Shown here piece after piece: positions 45,678-54,414 of a stretch of DNA of 64,000 nt. The position numbers and the translations under genes are program-made. How positions within the stretch are numbered: the first letter of the stretch is position 1; every line of letters begins with the position of its first letter. Below the pieces are notes generated by a model, which had not been told where the DNA came from, made no database searches, and was given only the letters and a program-made list of their open reading frames with translations. This DNA comes from Streptomyces sp. NBC_00442 (GTDB lineage: Bacteria > Actinomycetota > Actinomycetes > Streptomycetales > Streptomycetaceae), in the NCBI RefSeq assembly GCF_036014195.1, contig NZ_CP107918.1, positions 3,038,001 through 3,102,000 of the forward strand, given 5' to 3'.

Positions 45678-46584
45678 TCAGCGGGCCGGCGCGCGGCCCT
45701 CGAGCACGGCGATGGCGGCCTCGCTGAAGGCCTGGACCCGGGCGGTAGCGCCGCCCGGTGGGCCACACCAGTCCCCACTCGACCGGCGCGGCGCCCTCCA
45801 GGTTGACGTACGCGACATCGGGACGGGCGAAGTATCTCCTGACGTGGGCTCCCACGACGAAAACGCCCTCGCCCGCACCCACGAGCGTGAGCGCCTCGTT
45901 GAAGGTCGCCGTCACCGGCCCCGGCGTCACCGGCTTGCCGGCGGGCGTGCGGGGCGGTGCGATGTCCTCGCGCAGCGAGTCCGGAAGGGATTCGGGCACC
46001 CGCAGTACCGTCACGCGGGCCAGATCCTCCGCCGTCACCGTCCGGCGGCGCGTGAAGGGATGGCCGGTGGGCACCGCGAGCATCCGCGCCTCGCACACGA
46101 GCACCGGTCCCGTGGCTAGGTGCGGCGACGTCATCGGGTGGCGGGTCAGCGCGAGATCCACCTCGGCGGAGCTCAACCACGCCAGAACATTGGCCAGTTG
46201 AGCCTCTCAGATCTGTACGTCGCAGTCGGGGTGGCGGGCGCGGAACTCCTGGGCCGCAGCGACAAGCAGCTGGCCGGCGGCGCGGCCCGTGAAGGCCACC
46301 CGCAGCGTCCCGGTCACGCCCCTCCCGGGCTCGACCGCTCGCACGACCGCAGCGCTGATGCGGTCCCAGGCCGGCCGCACCTCGTCGTACAGGTCACGCC
46401 CGAGCGGGGCCAGCTCCACCCTGTGGCTGGTGCGGTGGAAGAGCGGGGCGCCGACGCGCCGCTCCAGCTTGGCGATCGTCTGACTCACCCGGGCCGTGGA
46501 GACGTGCAGCCGCTCGGCGGTACGCCCGAAGTGCAGCTCCTCGGCGAGCGCGAGGAACACCTCCATCTCGTGTCGCTCCAGCAA
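45678..46584 (-). pseudogene. LysR-family regulator, inactivated
   Basis: The N-terminal HTH (FLALAEELHFGRTAERLHVSTARVSQTIAKL) and the substrate-binding domain are clear. An in-frame TGA at 46207-46209 interrupts the frame where an Arg codon (CGA) would fit. A one-base insertion near 45755 shifts the end of the gene; the correct C-terminus (ARVQAFSEAAIAVLEGRAPAR) lies in another frame and stops at 45678. Two independent lesions make it a pseudogene. Start taken as CTG/TTG near 46581-46584. Confidence 0.8.
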
Positions 46585-46762
46585 GCCGCCCACCCGCCCT
46601 GTTCGCTTTGATCCGTGCCGCACGGAGCGCTGCCGCATGGAGCCCTGCCGTGGGGCACCGTGCCACTCATCGTTAACCGTGACTTCACGATCGTGCACAT
46701 ACGCGCATTGATGGCCCGAGCCACCGGCACCAGTATCGACCTCGTACCCGCCGCCCGACCTG

Positions 46763-47119
46763 CAAGGAGCCCATCAACTACTCACTTCCGACCGCGCACT
46801 CGGCGCCTCCGCCCGCACCCCCTCCCTCCCCCATCACGCCGCCGACGCCGCCCGCGCCGTCGCCGACATCGCCGCGGGCCCCCCGCTGCTCGGCATCCGC
46901 GACGTGGTGGGCCCGGAGGTCATCGCCCTGGACGACATCGGCCGCCTCACCCTCGCGGCCCGCGGTGACTACCGCACAGTGACCACCGACGCCACGGCCG
47001 GCCCCTTCGCCCTGGCCCCCGCGGACGCCCTGACGGGCCGGGACGACGCACTGATCTGCCGCACGCGCTATGGCGATTGGCTCGCCGCCGCCGGCCAAGT
47101 CTGCAGGGTCTGCCGATGA
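46763..47119 (+). pseudogene. C-terminal fragment of an NmrA/SDR-like oxidoreductase
   Basis: An open frame without a start encodes the end of a NAD(P)-binding reductase: HHAADAARAVADIA, GPEVIALDDIGRLTLAARGDYRTV and RTRYGDWLA are typical of the last third of these proteins. The dinucleotide-binding N-terminus is absent. It is divergent from the LysR pseudogene, so the pair was probably a regulator and its target before decay. Confidence 0.6.
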
Positions 47120-47261
47120 CCGCATCGGCGACGTCCCGCCCTCGACCGTCGACGATGTCGGGCGCCGCGAGCCCGTACCCCTCCGCCCTTCCGCAGGACG
47201 TCGGCTCGCCGGGCTGCACATCGAGTAGTGCGTCCATTGGAGCGGGTGAACGCCGCACCGG

Positions 47262-48674
47262 CTACTGCACCTGCGGGTTGAGCGCCCGGGTCACTTGCTT
47301 CAGCCTGCTCCAGGACTCTGGTCGGGTGCCGTCGCCGAGGGTGTAGTGAAGTGCGCCGGCGGTGGTGGGACCGAGGCGCAGGGGCGCCAGGTGCGGGGCG
47401 GGCGCCTCGTCGTGCGCGAGGCCTGCTCGACGCACCGCATCAGGGCCGAGCGTGAAGGACACTGGCACGGGGAGCGACTCGAAGTGCGAGGGAGCGGTCA
47501 GGTCACTTCGACCCGTACGCAGCGTGGCAAGCATGGTGGCAACGCCGTGGCGGGCGGTGAGCAGGCGGGCCAGTTCCGGGAGGGCGTCCAGCGGCGGGGC
47601 GATCCCGGGGGCGTACCCGAGGGCGAAGGTGGTGTCTTCCTCGATGCCGGCCTGGGTGTGCAGGACTCGCGTCGTGGCGATGGCCGGGTGTTCCGGACCC
47701 CCGATGGCGAAGAGCCAGGTGGACTGGGACCTCTGCGCGCGAGTACGGGCGAAGGCGGTCAACTGGCGTCTGGACCACGGCAGATTGACTGGCTCGGACG
47801 AGCCCCAGCCGATGGGCGGGGCCCCGGTCAGATGCTGCCAGGCCGTTTCGAGCGCGCCGCCGAGAAGCAGCTCTTCGGTCGCGGGTTGGATGGTGCGTAT
47901 GGAGAGCAGTAGCTGATGCCCGGCAGGGCCCTGATCGGGCTTGAAAGGCTCCGCGATGCGAGCGCCGCCCTCGCCCAATGCGGGCACAAAGGCACTCGCC
48001 CGCCAACGGAGTTGAACGCCAGAAATGCCGTCGTAGTAGCCGTGTTCGGGGTGCTGGACGACCCAGCGGTTGGGGTGGGTGCCGAGTGCGGTGCGGGCCG
48101 GCTGGGTGAGGCGGCAGGTGGGAGGGGTGACGAGTTGCAGAGCGCGCCCGTCGGCTGCCGCTGCACCCAGAGCGCCCGAGAGCCAGGTCGTCAGCGCGAT
48201 GACCGGGCGGTCCTGAAGGATGACGGAGGCGCGCTCGGTCTGGATGTCCACGGCCGGCGGCAGGTCGCCGGGAGGCGTGGGCAGGGTGAGACCACTGGTG
48301 GGGACGACATCGGTGTGCGCGACATGGGGTGGCCAGACGGTGCCGCCCAGCAAAGTGGCCACACGTCCGGCAAAGGATGCGGCGAGGCGCTCGCTCTCGG
48401 GTGCGGCGGTGGTCGCACGTGCCTCCGTCCACCAGAACGGGCCGTCCGGCAGCGGAACTTGGTCGCCGAGCAGCCGACGAACCTCACCCGGATGATGAAT
48501 CAACTGCGGGGCCTCGACGGAAATGAGGGGGGCTCCGCCGGCGGTGCACAGCTGGAGCACCGCCCCGTCGGCAACGGCATTGACACGCAGATCGGGACCT
48601 CCCGCGTACAGGCCGGCCATCAGGGCGGCTGGCTCGGGCATGCCGGGGGTGAGGGCGATGACGTCCTTGGTCAC
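47262..48674 (-). CDS. DUF6177-type protein of the toxin island
   Basis: This is a 470-residue soluble protein with no signal peptide and no membrane helices. Its character (TKDVIALTPGMPEPAALMAGLY, MPEPAALM; GPFWWTEARATTAAPESERL; long beta-rich middle) matches what I know as the DUF6177 group, found in Streptomyces near WXG100/type VII secretion genes. Function is unknown; a chaperone or accessory role in effector export is only a guess. The GTG at 48674 lacks a strong ribosome site. Confidence 0.65.
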   Translation of the reverse strand: MTKDVIALTPGMPEPAALMAGLYAGGPDLRVNAVADGAVLQLCTAGGAPLISVEAPQLIHHPGEVRRLLGDQVPLPDGPFWWTEARATTAAPESERLAASFAGRVATLLGGTVWPPHVAHTDVVPTSGLTLPTPPGDLPPAVDIQTERASVILQDRPVIALTTWLSGALGAAAADGRALQLVTPPTCRLTQPARTALGTHPNRWVVQHPEHGYYDGISGVQLRWRASAFVPALGEGGARIAEPFKPDQGPAGHQLLLSIRTIQPATEELLLGGALETAWQHLTGAPPIGWGSSEPVNLPWSRRQLTAFARTRAQRSQSTWLFAIGGPEHPAIATTRVLHTQAGIEEDTTFALGYAPGIAPPLDALPELARLLTARHGVATMLATLRTGRSDLTAPSHFESLPVPVSFTLGPDAVRRAGLAHDEAPAPHLAPLRLGPTTAGALHYTLGDGTRPESWSRLKQVTRALNPQVQ

Positions 48675-48840
48675 TGATGCTCTGTTCCGTCGGGAAAAGG
48701 TGGGTGCCTGAAGAGGGCCGATGGACGCCGGGTGCCGGAGTCCGACGCTTCAGCTCCTGTGCGTGTACATGGTCCTTTGCCCGCTCGGCCAGCCGAGCAT
48801 TGCGCAAGGCGCTGGCATCGGTCCGAGGCTAGTGGCAGCC

Positions 48841-49071
48841 CTACTGCGCACCGACAAGTCGAACCTCGATGAGAACCGCATCGGTGAACCATGCATTTGA
48901 GAAATCCCCGCCCGAGAGGTCGGCTCCCCGGAAATCACGCTGCATGCCATTGAGGTCGTACTCGTCCGAGGCGAGCCATTCCAGCAGTTGCTGCGCCGCT
49001 GCCTCATCGCTCGGAAACGCGGCGGGATTCCAGTTCTTACGGATGTCGAATACCGCAAACTCCCCGGGCAT
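48841..49071 (-). CDS. Short pentapeptide-repeat-like protein, possibly truncated
   Basis: This is a 76-residue protein: an N-terminal 45 residues without known domain, then a pentapeptide-like run (FRGADLSGGDFSNAWFTDAVLIEVRLVGA) that stops abruptly. In the same frame after two stops (TAG, TAG) the reading continues as DASALRNARLAERAKDH, which still looks like pentapeptide sequence. The gene may therefore be a truncated remnant of a longer repeat protein. In toxin islands such genes can be immunity proteins. Confidence 0.5.
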   Translation of the reverse strand: MPGEFAVFDIRKNWNPAAFPSDEAAAQQLLEWLASDEYDLNGMQRDFRGADLSGGDFSNAWFTDAVLIEVRLVGAQ

Positions 49072-49128
49072 TCGAGTCCCCCTCACCGTCGAGTCGCACA
49101 CAGAGGCTGTCAGTCCAAGGGCAGAGCG

Positions 49129-49548
49129 TCACGTACCGAGGAAATCACGGATTCCAATCAGCGGATCGTGGCCATTTTCCTCGGCGTACTGCCGTCGGCG
49201 CGCATCGACCTTCTCGGGATGCGCCTGACAGCAGTAGTCCCAGAAGTCGACCAAAATGCGGAACGTGTCATCGAGAGTGAAGTCACCCCGAACGTGCTCG
49301 ACGAAGTGATTCTCCACCCTCACGCCCTGCGGGCTGATCGTGGCGGTGTGCGCGTTTCCATCCAGATCCTCCGGCACGAATCCCGAATCGGCCCTCGCTT
49401 GGGCCACTAGGTCGATGGCCTCCAGAACGGACAGCGGCGAAAGCTGAATGTCAGCCGTCACCCACTGGCCCAGGATGCTCAGCTCGCTAGAGCCGGAGAA
49501 CTCCGGCCCCCCGAACGCGTCCTGCACGTAGTACTGAGTGCGGATCAC
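49129..49548 (-). CDS. Candidate immunity protein for the EndoU toxin
   Basis: This is a 139-residue acidic soluble protein 22 nt downstream of the EndoU effector gene on the same strand, the expected place for its immunity partner. No family is named with confidence. It has an internal aromatic/acidic region (FRILVDFWDYCCQAHPEKVDARR) and no signal peptide. The GTG at 49548 gives a compact protein; longer in-frame readings only shadow the toxin end. Confidence 0.7.
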   Translation of the reverse strand: MIRTQYYVQDAFGGPEFSGSSELSILGQWVTADIQLSPLSVLEAIDLVAQARADSGFVPEDLDGNAHTATISPQGVRVENHFVEHVRGDFTLDDTFRILVDFWDYCCQAHPEKVDARRRQYAEENGHDPLIGIRDFLGT

Positions 49549-49570
49549 TGCACTGTTCTCCTTTTGCCCG

Positions 49571-51673
49571 TTACGGCATGAGCGGGTAAATGGTCTTGGC
49601 GTCACCCGTAATAGGATCGAAGTAACCTTCGAACTGGATACCTTTCCAGTTTCCACGCCATCTGTTGGTGACAGGATCGACCACCCGACCATTCTTGAAT
49701 GCCTTTTCCATCGCACGCCTGACCTGTTTCTCCGTCCAGCCCGGAGGGAAGAAGGTCGTCTTGGCACGCTTCCTGAACATCAACCCGCTTCGCGGATCAC
49801 GCATCCACACGTTTCCCGTGGTCAAGCCCGTCTTGTGATCGATTTCAATAACCTTCGGCACCTTCACCATGTGAGGGTTCAGATCGCGGCCGCCAGGGCG
49901 GAAATGGTATCCCACCACCTTGGGGTCTCCATTGCGATCGTACTTGAGCTCCCCTTGCAGCACGTGCTCAAAGGTGTGTTCAGGGATACGACCGCCTTCC
50001 GGCAGTCGAGGTAGCTTCGGCGGGCCCTGATGGGGGGTAGGTGGGCCGCCAGGCCCCGAACCGGTAGCCGGCTGGCCCGTGCCAGAGTGGGTGGGGCTCT
50101 GGGACGTCTGGCCATGGGGGTGGCCACCGGAACCGTGCCCTGTGGGGCTGTGCGCGTGGCCAGCGCCGGACGAGCCATGGCTGCTGGCACCCGATGCCGG
50201 AGTATTACCGTGACCGCCGCCACTGGGAGGGGTGTGCGGACCCGCACCGCGGCCCGAGCTGCCGCTCGACGCAGGGTGGGGCGGCTGCGAAGGTGAGTGT
50301 CGCCGCTGCGCACTGGCCTCCGGCCCCCGCGCCCCCACCCCGACCGGTTGACGTTCGGGGATGCCCGGGTGGGCGTCCGGCGTCGTCGGCTGGGGAGCGG
50401 CCCCGTCCGCCGGCGCCGGCTTGGTGATCGGCTTGCCGTCTTTGTCGTACGGGATGAACTTGTCGTCCTTGACGACGACTTTGCGGCCGTCGTCAAGCTG
50501 CCACACGGTACGCAGGTGATCGGCGTCGGAGCCGAGGCGGACACGCATGCGGGAGGCGAGTTCGCTAACCGTGGGCATCTCGCTGACGAGCTTGCCGCCC
50601 ACCTTCAGGCCCACCGTGACGGGGTCGAGGTAGGTGCTGAGGTTGGCCGCGGCCTTGACCGCTTTGCTCGCCTTCGAGGCGGCCTCACCGGCCTCACCGG
50701 CCTTCCCCAGCCCCCGCAGAACCCCGGTTACGCCCCCGACGTTGAAGGTGACGGCACCTGCGGCCCTGGAGGGATTGTCGTGCCAGTCGTCCCAGGCGAC
50801 CAATCCCTTGAATGCCTCGCGGAGGGCTGTCTTCTCGCGTTCCTCGTCGGGATCGGGGGCGTCCGGACCGATCGTGTGGTCCATCACCCAGTCGTACGGC
50901 CAGAGCAGATACAGGCCGATCCCACCGAAGACGTCCCCCACGCCGCTCCAGGCGTCGCCGGCCGAGCCCCCGATACCGACCAGATGGCCGAGGCCCTTAA
51001 GGGTGCCGAAGGCTCCGTCGACCACGTAGCCGTCCCATAGGTAGTTCTTGGCGAAGTAGCCGATCTCCCAGGGGTGGTGGGATTCGGATTCGGGCGTGCC
51101 CCAGGGAAGTTTGTCGGCGTGCTCCAGGTCGTCGAGGGCGTAGCCGTACATCACGGTCTGGGCATTCGAGGTGTGGCTGCCGTCGTCGTACACAAACTTG
51201 GGACCGCCGACGATGGCCGAGATTTTGCTCGCCGCCCGGTTTTCGGCGTCCCTGAAGGCACTTTCGGCGGCGCTCACGCCGTCCATGAGGTCCTTGTGCC
51301 GGCTGACCTTGTCCTCGTCGTACGTCCAGTCGTCACTGCCCCCGGCAGCGTCGACGAACGCGATGGCGTCAGTCTTGAGCTGGGCCAGCTGCTTGGCAAG
51401 CGGTCGGGCCTCGACGGAGAACGTCTCCAGTGCGTCGGCCACCGTCTCCAGGTTCTGGGCGAAGATCTCGGCTTTGTCCAGCACCGGTCGCGTGGTGCCC
51501 AGGAGTTGTTCGGCCTCTGGTGCCTTGTAGACCCCCGCCAGGGCCTGGAAGCGGGAGTGCACGTCTTTGCCGCCGTTACGGATGCCCGTGGCATCCGTGC
51601 GCAGCGCTGACACGTCCTTCTCCAACTGGTCCAGGTTGCCCAGGAATTGGGGTATGCCGGACGGCTCGATCAT
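49571..51673 (-). CDS. Polymorphic toxin with WXG/LXG-like N-terminus and C-terminal EndoU nuclease domain
   Basis: This is a 700-residue secreted effector candidate. Residues 1-130 are a helical, coiled segment like type VII effectors. The middle (about 150-420) has hydrophobic Gly/Ala patches. A Pro/His/Gly/Ser-rich linker (about 425-560) leads to the EndoU domain (about 563-700), with HVLQGE, VGYHFRPGG, K in VPKVIEI, TFFPPGW and the end GYFDPITGDAKTIYPL. EndoU proteins are RNA-cleaving. It follows the DUF6507-like gene by 3 nt, and an immunity candidate follows it. Confidence 0.85.
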   Translation of the reverse strand: MIEPSGIPQFLGNLDQLEKDVSALRTDATGIRNGGKDVHSRFQALAGVYKAPEAEQLLGTTRPVLDKAEIFAQNLETVADALETFSVEARPLAKQLAQLKTDAIAFVDAAGGSDDWTYDEDKVSRHKDLMDGVSAAESAFRDAENRAASKISAIVGGPKFVYDDGSHTSNAQTVMYGYALDDLEHADKLPWGTPESESHHPWEIGYFAKNYLWDGYVVDGAFGTLKGLGHLVGIGGSAGDAWSGVGDVFGGIGLYLLWPYDWVMDHTIGPDAPDPDEEREKTALREAFKGLVAWDDWHDNPSRAAGAVTFNVGGVTGVLRGLGKAGEAGEAASKASKAVKAAANLSTYLDPVTVGLKVGGKLVSEMPTVSELASRMRVRLGSDADHLRTVWQLDDGRKVVVKDDKFIPYDKDGKPITKPAPADGAAPQPTTPDAHPGIPERQPVGVGARGPEASAQRRHSPSQPPHPASSGSSGRGAGPHTPPSGGGHGNTPASGASSHGSSGAGHAHSPTGHGSGGHPHGQTSQSPTHSGTGQPATGSGPGGPPTPHQGPPKLPRLPEGGRIPEHTFEHVLQGELKYDRNGDPKVVGYHFRPGGRDLNPHMVKVPKVIEIDHKTGLTTGNVWMRDPRSGLMFRKRAKTTFFPPGWTEKQVRRAMEKAFKNGRVVDPVTNRWRGNWKGIQFEGYFDPITGDAKTIYPLMP

Positions 51674-51676
51674 GTG

Positions 51677-52069
51677 TTACTTCTTCCCGCCCTGCGGGCC
51701 GCCCGACGTGGGCAGCTTGACCTCCGGCGCGGCGAGCGCCGAGTGCTCGGCGTTCGCGGCCAACCCGAGGTCTCCGGCGACGTAGTACGCGGTCGCCTGG
51801 CGCGCGCCGTTCACGGACTTGGCCGCGCGTGCGCCGAGGAACAGCACATCGCCCGCGGTCTTCTCCACGAACAGATCCAACGCCGCACCGATCGGCCCGG
51901 TGGGCGTGCCCACGCCGCAGTAGGCACCGCTGATCGTGCCGGCGGAACTCGCGGCGCTGGTCACGTTCGTCCCGTACGACGTGACGCTCTTGGCCACGTC
52001 ATCCATCGCCACCCCTACCAGCGAAGTCACCGACTCCACCCCGGACGGTGAGACATCCCACCCCGACAT
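51677..52069 (-). CDS. DUF6507-type ESX-associated protein
   Basis: This is a 130-residue mainly helical protein with a small Gly-rich C-terminus. The pattern (SGWDVSPSGVESVTSLVGVAMDD) is that of small helical proteins found beside WXG100 genes and type VII effectors in Streptomyces. It probably acts as an effector partner or targeting factor; this is inferred from position, 3 nt before the EndoU toxin gene. The DUF6507 name is my best recollection of the family. Confidence 0.7.
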   Translation of the reverse strand: MSGWDVSPSGVESVTSLVGVAMDDVAKSVTSYGTNVTSAASSAGTISGAYCGVGTPTGPIGAALDLFVEKTAGDVLFLGARAAKSVNGARQATAYYVAGDLGLAANAEHSALAAPEVKLPTSGGPQGGKK

Positions 52070-52121
52070 GCCACATCCCCGTTTCTGCGTCCCCGTGTAT
52101 TAAAGACTTGCTGCGCTGTGG

Positions 52122-52433
52122 TCAGCCGATGGCGTCGACGGCTGCTTTCGCCTTGGAGAGGGTGGAGTGGGCGGTGCCGTCGTTGAGTTCGAGGGTGCCG
52201 CGCACGAGGCGGATGATCTCGCGGACTTCGGCGGCCGCCTTGTTCCAGCGCAGTTCCTTGCCGTGGTACTCGTCGGAGACACCGTCCGCCGTGAACTCCG
52301 CCATCGCGGCCTTCACGGCCCGGTCGCGGTCGTTGAGGACGCGCTCCAGGTTGCCGATGATCCCGGCGAGGCCGCCCTGTACTTCGGTGGAGGCGCCGGT
52401 GTCGTAGCTGCGCCGGTCCAGATTCTGACCCAT
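52122..52433 (-). CDS. ESAT-6-like helical protein
   Basis: This is a 103-residue protein with two helices and a central break, the general plan of ESAT-6/WXG100 partners; the Trp-x-Gly turn is not strict here (HGKELRWNKAAAEVREII). Such Streptomyces proteins are annotated as pore-forming ESAT-6 family. It lies between the WXG100-like gene and the DUF6507-like gene, in one apparent operon. Confidence 0.8.
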   Translation of the reverse strand: MGQNLDRRSYDTGASTEVQGGLAGIIGNLERVLNDRDRAVKAAMAEFTADGVSDEYHGKELRWNKAAAEVREIIRLVRGTLELNDGTAHSTLSKAKAAVDAIG

Positions 52434-52453
52434 GTTGTTCCGTCTCCCCCGGG

Positions 52454-52789
52454 TTAGTGGCGTGCGCCGAAGCGGGCGGCGTCGAAGTTGGCCGACGACA
52501 TGTTCTGGTGCGCGTTGGACTCCTGCTCGTGGTCACCGGCACCGAACGCGTTGTCCATACCGGACTGGCCGCCCAGAATGTCCTGCAACGACCCGTTCAG
52601 GTCGTTGGTGATCTCGTCGGCGTGATTCTTGAACTGGTCGAACGCGGCCTTCCCGGCCCCGTTGAACTTGCCTTCCAGCGGATCGGCCGCAGCGATCAAC
52701 TGCCGGATCAGCGAGCCCAGATCACTGCTGGACCCGCCCGTGCTCCTGCCCAGATCGGACAGAGTCGTGGACCCCATGTCGAACTTCAC
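52454..52789 (-). CDS. WXG100/ESAT-6-like protein
   Basis: This is a 111-residue protein of two helices (SDLGSLIRQLIAAADPL and AAFDQFKNHADEITNDLNGSLQDILGG) joined at GKFNGAGK. The tail is flexible and Gly/Asn-rich. This is the type VII secretion substrate plan. It starts with GTG 52789 and is the first gene of the operon. No ecc secretion-machine genes are in the window, so export would depend on a system elsewhere. Confidence 0.8.
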   Translation of the reverse strand: MKFDMGSTTLSDLGRSTGGSSSDLGSLIRQLIAAADPLEGKFNGAGKAAFDQFKNHADEITNDLNGSLQDILGGQSGMDNAFGAGDHEQESNAHQNMSSANFDAARFGARH

Positions 52790-52879
52790 GCACACACCCC
52801 CGCATCGCCAGCCCCCATCAGGACGCCCCGCCGGCGACGCGGTCACCCGCGTCCCGCACGTCCCACCGATCAAGTGCAA

Positions 52880-52908
52880 TTTTTATCGAACAAGAGTTGC
52901 AGCCGCAA
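52880..52908 (-). promoter_or_regulatory. Candidate promoter of the type VII effector operon
   Basis: On the minus strand, TTGCGG (52903-52908) and TAAAAA (52880-52885) are spaced by 17 nt. The AT-rich -10 stands out in this GC-rich region. It lies about 90 nt before the WXG100-like start. Confidence 0.45.
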
Positions 52909-53076
52909 CGCGGTTCCCAGCCAAGAGCTCAACACCGGCCATGCCCCGGTCGGGCTCGCTGGTTAGGTACTTCATGTCCGGGCGAGGTCTTCCCTTCGTC
53001 GCACTTCAGAAAGGGCATGGGGTGCCGCGTTCTCAGAACTGAACATCGGCGAACCGAACACCGGGGAAGCGCAACA
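52909..53076. other. Intergenic region between toxin island and hemB terminator
   Basis: No gene is seen. It may hold the island boundary. No direct repeats or integrase genes were recognised here. Confidence 0.4.
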
Positions 53077-53111
53077 CCGCCCCGCCTGCCCTCGGGCGGC
53101 AGGCGGGGCGG
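53077..53111 (-). terminator. Perfect 14-bp hairpin after hemB
   Basis: CCGCCCCGCCTGCC (53077-53090) and its exact complement (53098-53111) enclose a 7-nt loop, just past the hemB stop at 53135 on the minus strand. Confidence 0.82.
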
Positions 53112-53134
53112 GCAGCGGGGCGGGTGTGCCGGGG

Positions 53135-54127
53135 TCAGAGGTGGTCTCGGGCTACCTCGGTGGCCCAGTACGTGAGGATCATGTTCGCCCCGGCCCGCTT
53201 GATGCCGGTCAGGGTTTCCAGGATGGCCCGGTCGCGGTCGATCCAGCCCTTCTCCGCCGCCGCCTCGACCATCGCGTACTCGCCACTGATCTGGTACGCC
53301 GCGACCGGCACGTCCACCGACTCGGCCACCTTCGCCAGGATGTCGAGGTACGGGCCGGCCGGCTTCACCATCACCATGTCCGCGCCCTCGGCCAGGTCGA
53401 GCGCCAACTCCCGCATGGATTCGCGGGTGTTGGCCGGGTCCTGCTGGTACGTCTTGCGGTCGCCGCGCAGGGAGGAGCCGACGGCCTCGCGGAACGGGCC
53501 GTAGAACGCGGAGGAGTACTTCGCGGTGTAGGCCAGGATCGACACGTCCTCGTGGCCGGTCTGGTCCAACGCATCCCGGATCACGCCGACTTGACCGTCC
53601 ATCATGCCCGAGGGACCCACGACGTGGACGCCCGCGTCGGCCTGGACCTGGGCCATTTCCGCGTAGCGCTCCAGGGTGGCGTCGTTGTCGACCCGGCCGT
53701 CCTCGTCGAGCACGCCGCAGTGGCCGTGGTCGGTGTACTCGTCCAGGCACAGGTCGGACATGATGACCAGGTCGTCGCCGACCTCCTCGCGCACGGCGCG
53801 GATGGCGACCTGGAGGATGCCGTCCGGGTCGGTGCCCGCGGTTCCGGCCGCGTCCTTCTTCTCGTCGTGCGGCACGCCGAACAGCATGATCCCGGCGACG
53901 CCCGCGCCGACCGCCTCCACGGCGGCCTTCCGCAGGGTGTCCAGGGTGTGCTGGACGACGCCCGGCATCGCCTGGATCGGGACGGGTTCGGTGATCCCTT
54001 CCCGTACGAAGGCGGGGAGGATGAGGTCGGCGGGGTGCAGCTGGGTCTCCGCGACCATGCGGCGCATGGCGGGGGTGGTGCGCAGCCGACGGGGCCGGGC
54101 CCCGGGGAAGGATCCGTACTCAGTCAT
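53135..54127 (-). CDS. hemB: Delta-aminolevulinic acid dehydratase (porphobilinogen synthase)
   Basis: HemB joins two 5-aminolevulinate molecules into porphobilinogen. The 330-residue protein has the two active-site lysines, in [17 protein letters not shown] and [13 protein letters not shown]. The metal site reads [13 protein letters not shown]. The middle Cys of the zinc-type triad is replaced by Asp, so it is closer to the Mg2+-type enzymes. The ATG at 54127 is used; an upstream in-frame extension covers only the intergenic repeat. Confidence 0.97.
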   Translation of the reverse strand: MTEYGSFPGARPRRLRTTPAMRRMVAETQLHPADLILPAFVREGITEPVPIQAMPGVVQHTLDTLRKAAVEAVGAGVAGIMLFGVPHDEKKDAAGTAGTDPDGILQVAIRAVREEVGDDLVIMSDLCLDEYTDHGHCGVLDEDGRVDNDATLERYAEMAQVQADAGVHVVGPSGMMDGQVGVIRDALDQTGHEDVSILAYTAKYSSAFYGPFREAVGSSLRGDRKTYQQDPANTRESMRELALDLAEGADMVMVKPAGPYLDILAKVAESVDVPVAAYQISGEYAMVEAAAEKGWIDRDRAILETLTGIKRAGANMILTYWATEVARDHL

Positions 54128-54194
54128 GTCGTACACGCTACGCCGGTGCGCGGGGCGGTTTTCCCCACCCCGCCCCTTCCCGAGACCCTCCGGG

Positions 54195-54410
54195 GGTGAA
54201 GGCTCCCGGGGCTTCGCCCCGGACCCCGTTCGCGCCTGAACGGCGCTCGTCCTCAAGCGCCGGACGGGCTGTGGAGGCCTCGCCGCCGCGCCCGCCACGG
54301 ATCAGCCCCGCCAGGGGCGCGAGGAACTGCGCGAGAAGCGAGCACGGCCCGCACCCGGGTGCAACGGCTCCGGGGTTCCGGGGCGGAGCCGCGGGTGGGC
54401 CCGCCCCGGC
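54195..54410. repeat. Dispersed Streptomyces intergenic repeat, copy 2, between hemD and hemB
   Basis: It carries the same landmarks as the copy at 36.2 kb: CCGGGGCTTCGCCCCGG, GACCCCGTTCGCGCCTGAA, CGTCCTCAAGCGCCGGACGG and AGGGGCGCGAGGAACTGCG. It separates hemB from the rest of the haem genes by 287 bp. Confidence 0.75.
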
Positions 54411-54414
54411 CGGA

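Noticed and set aside
45532..46176. Independent 214-residue gene on the minus strand
   Set aside because: It is the downstream half of the LysR pseudogene after an in-frame stop; its end is shifted by a base insertion.
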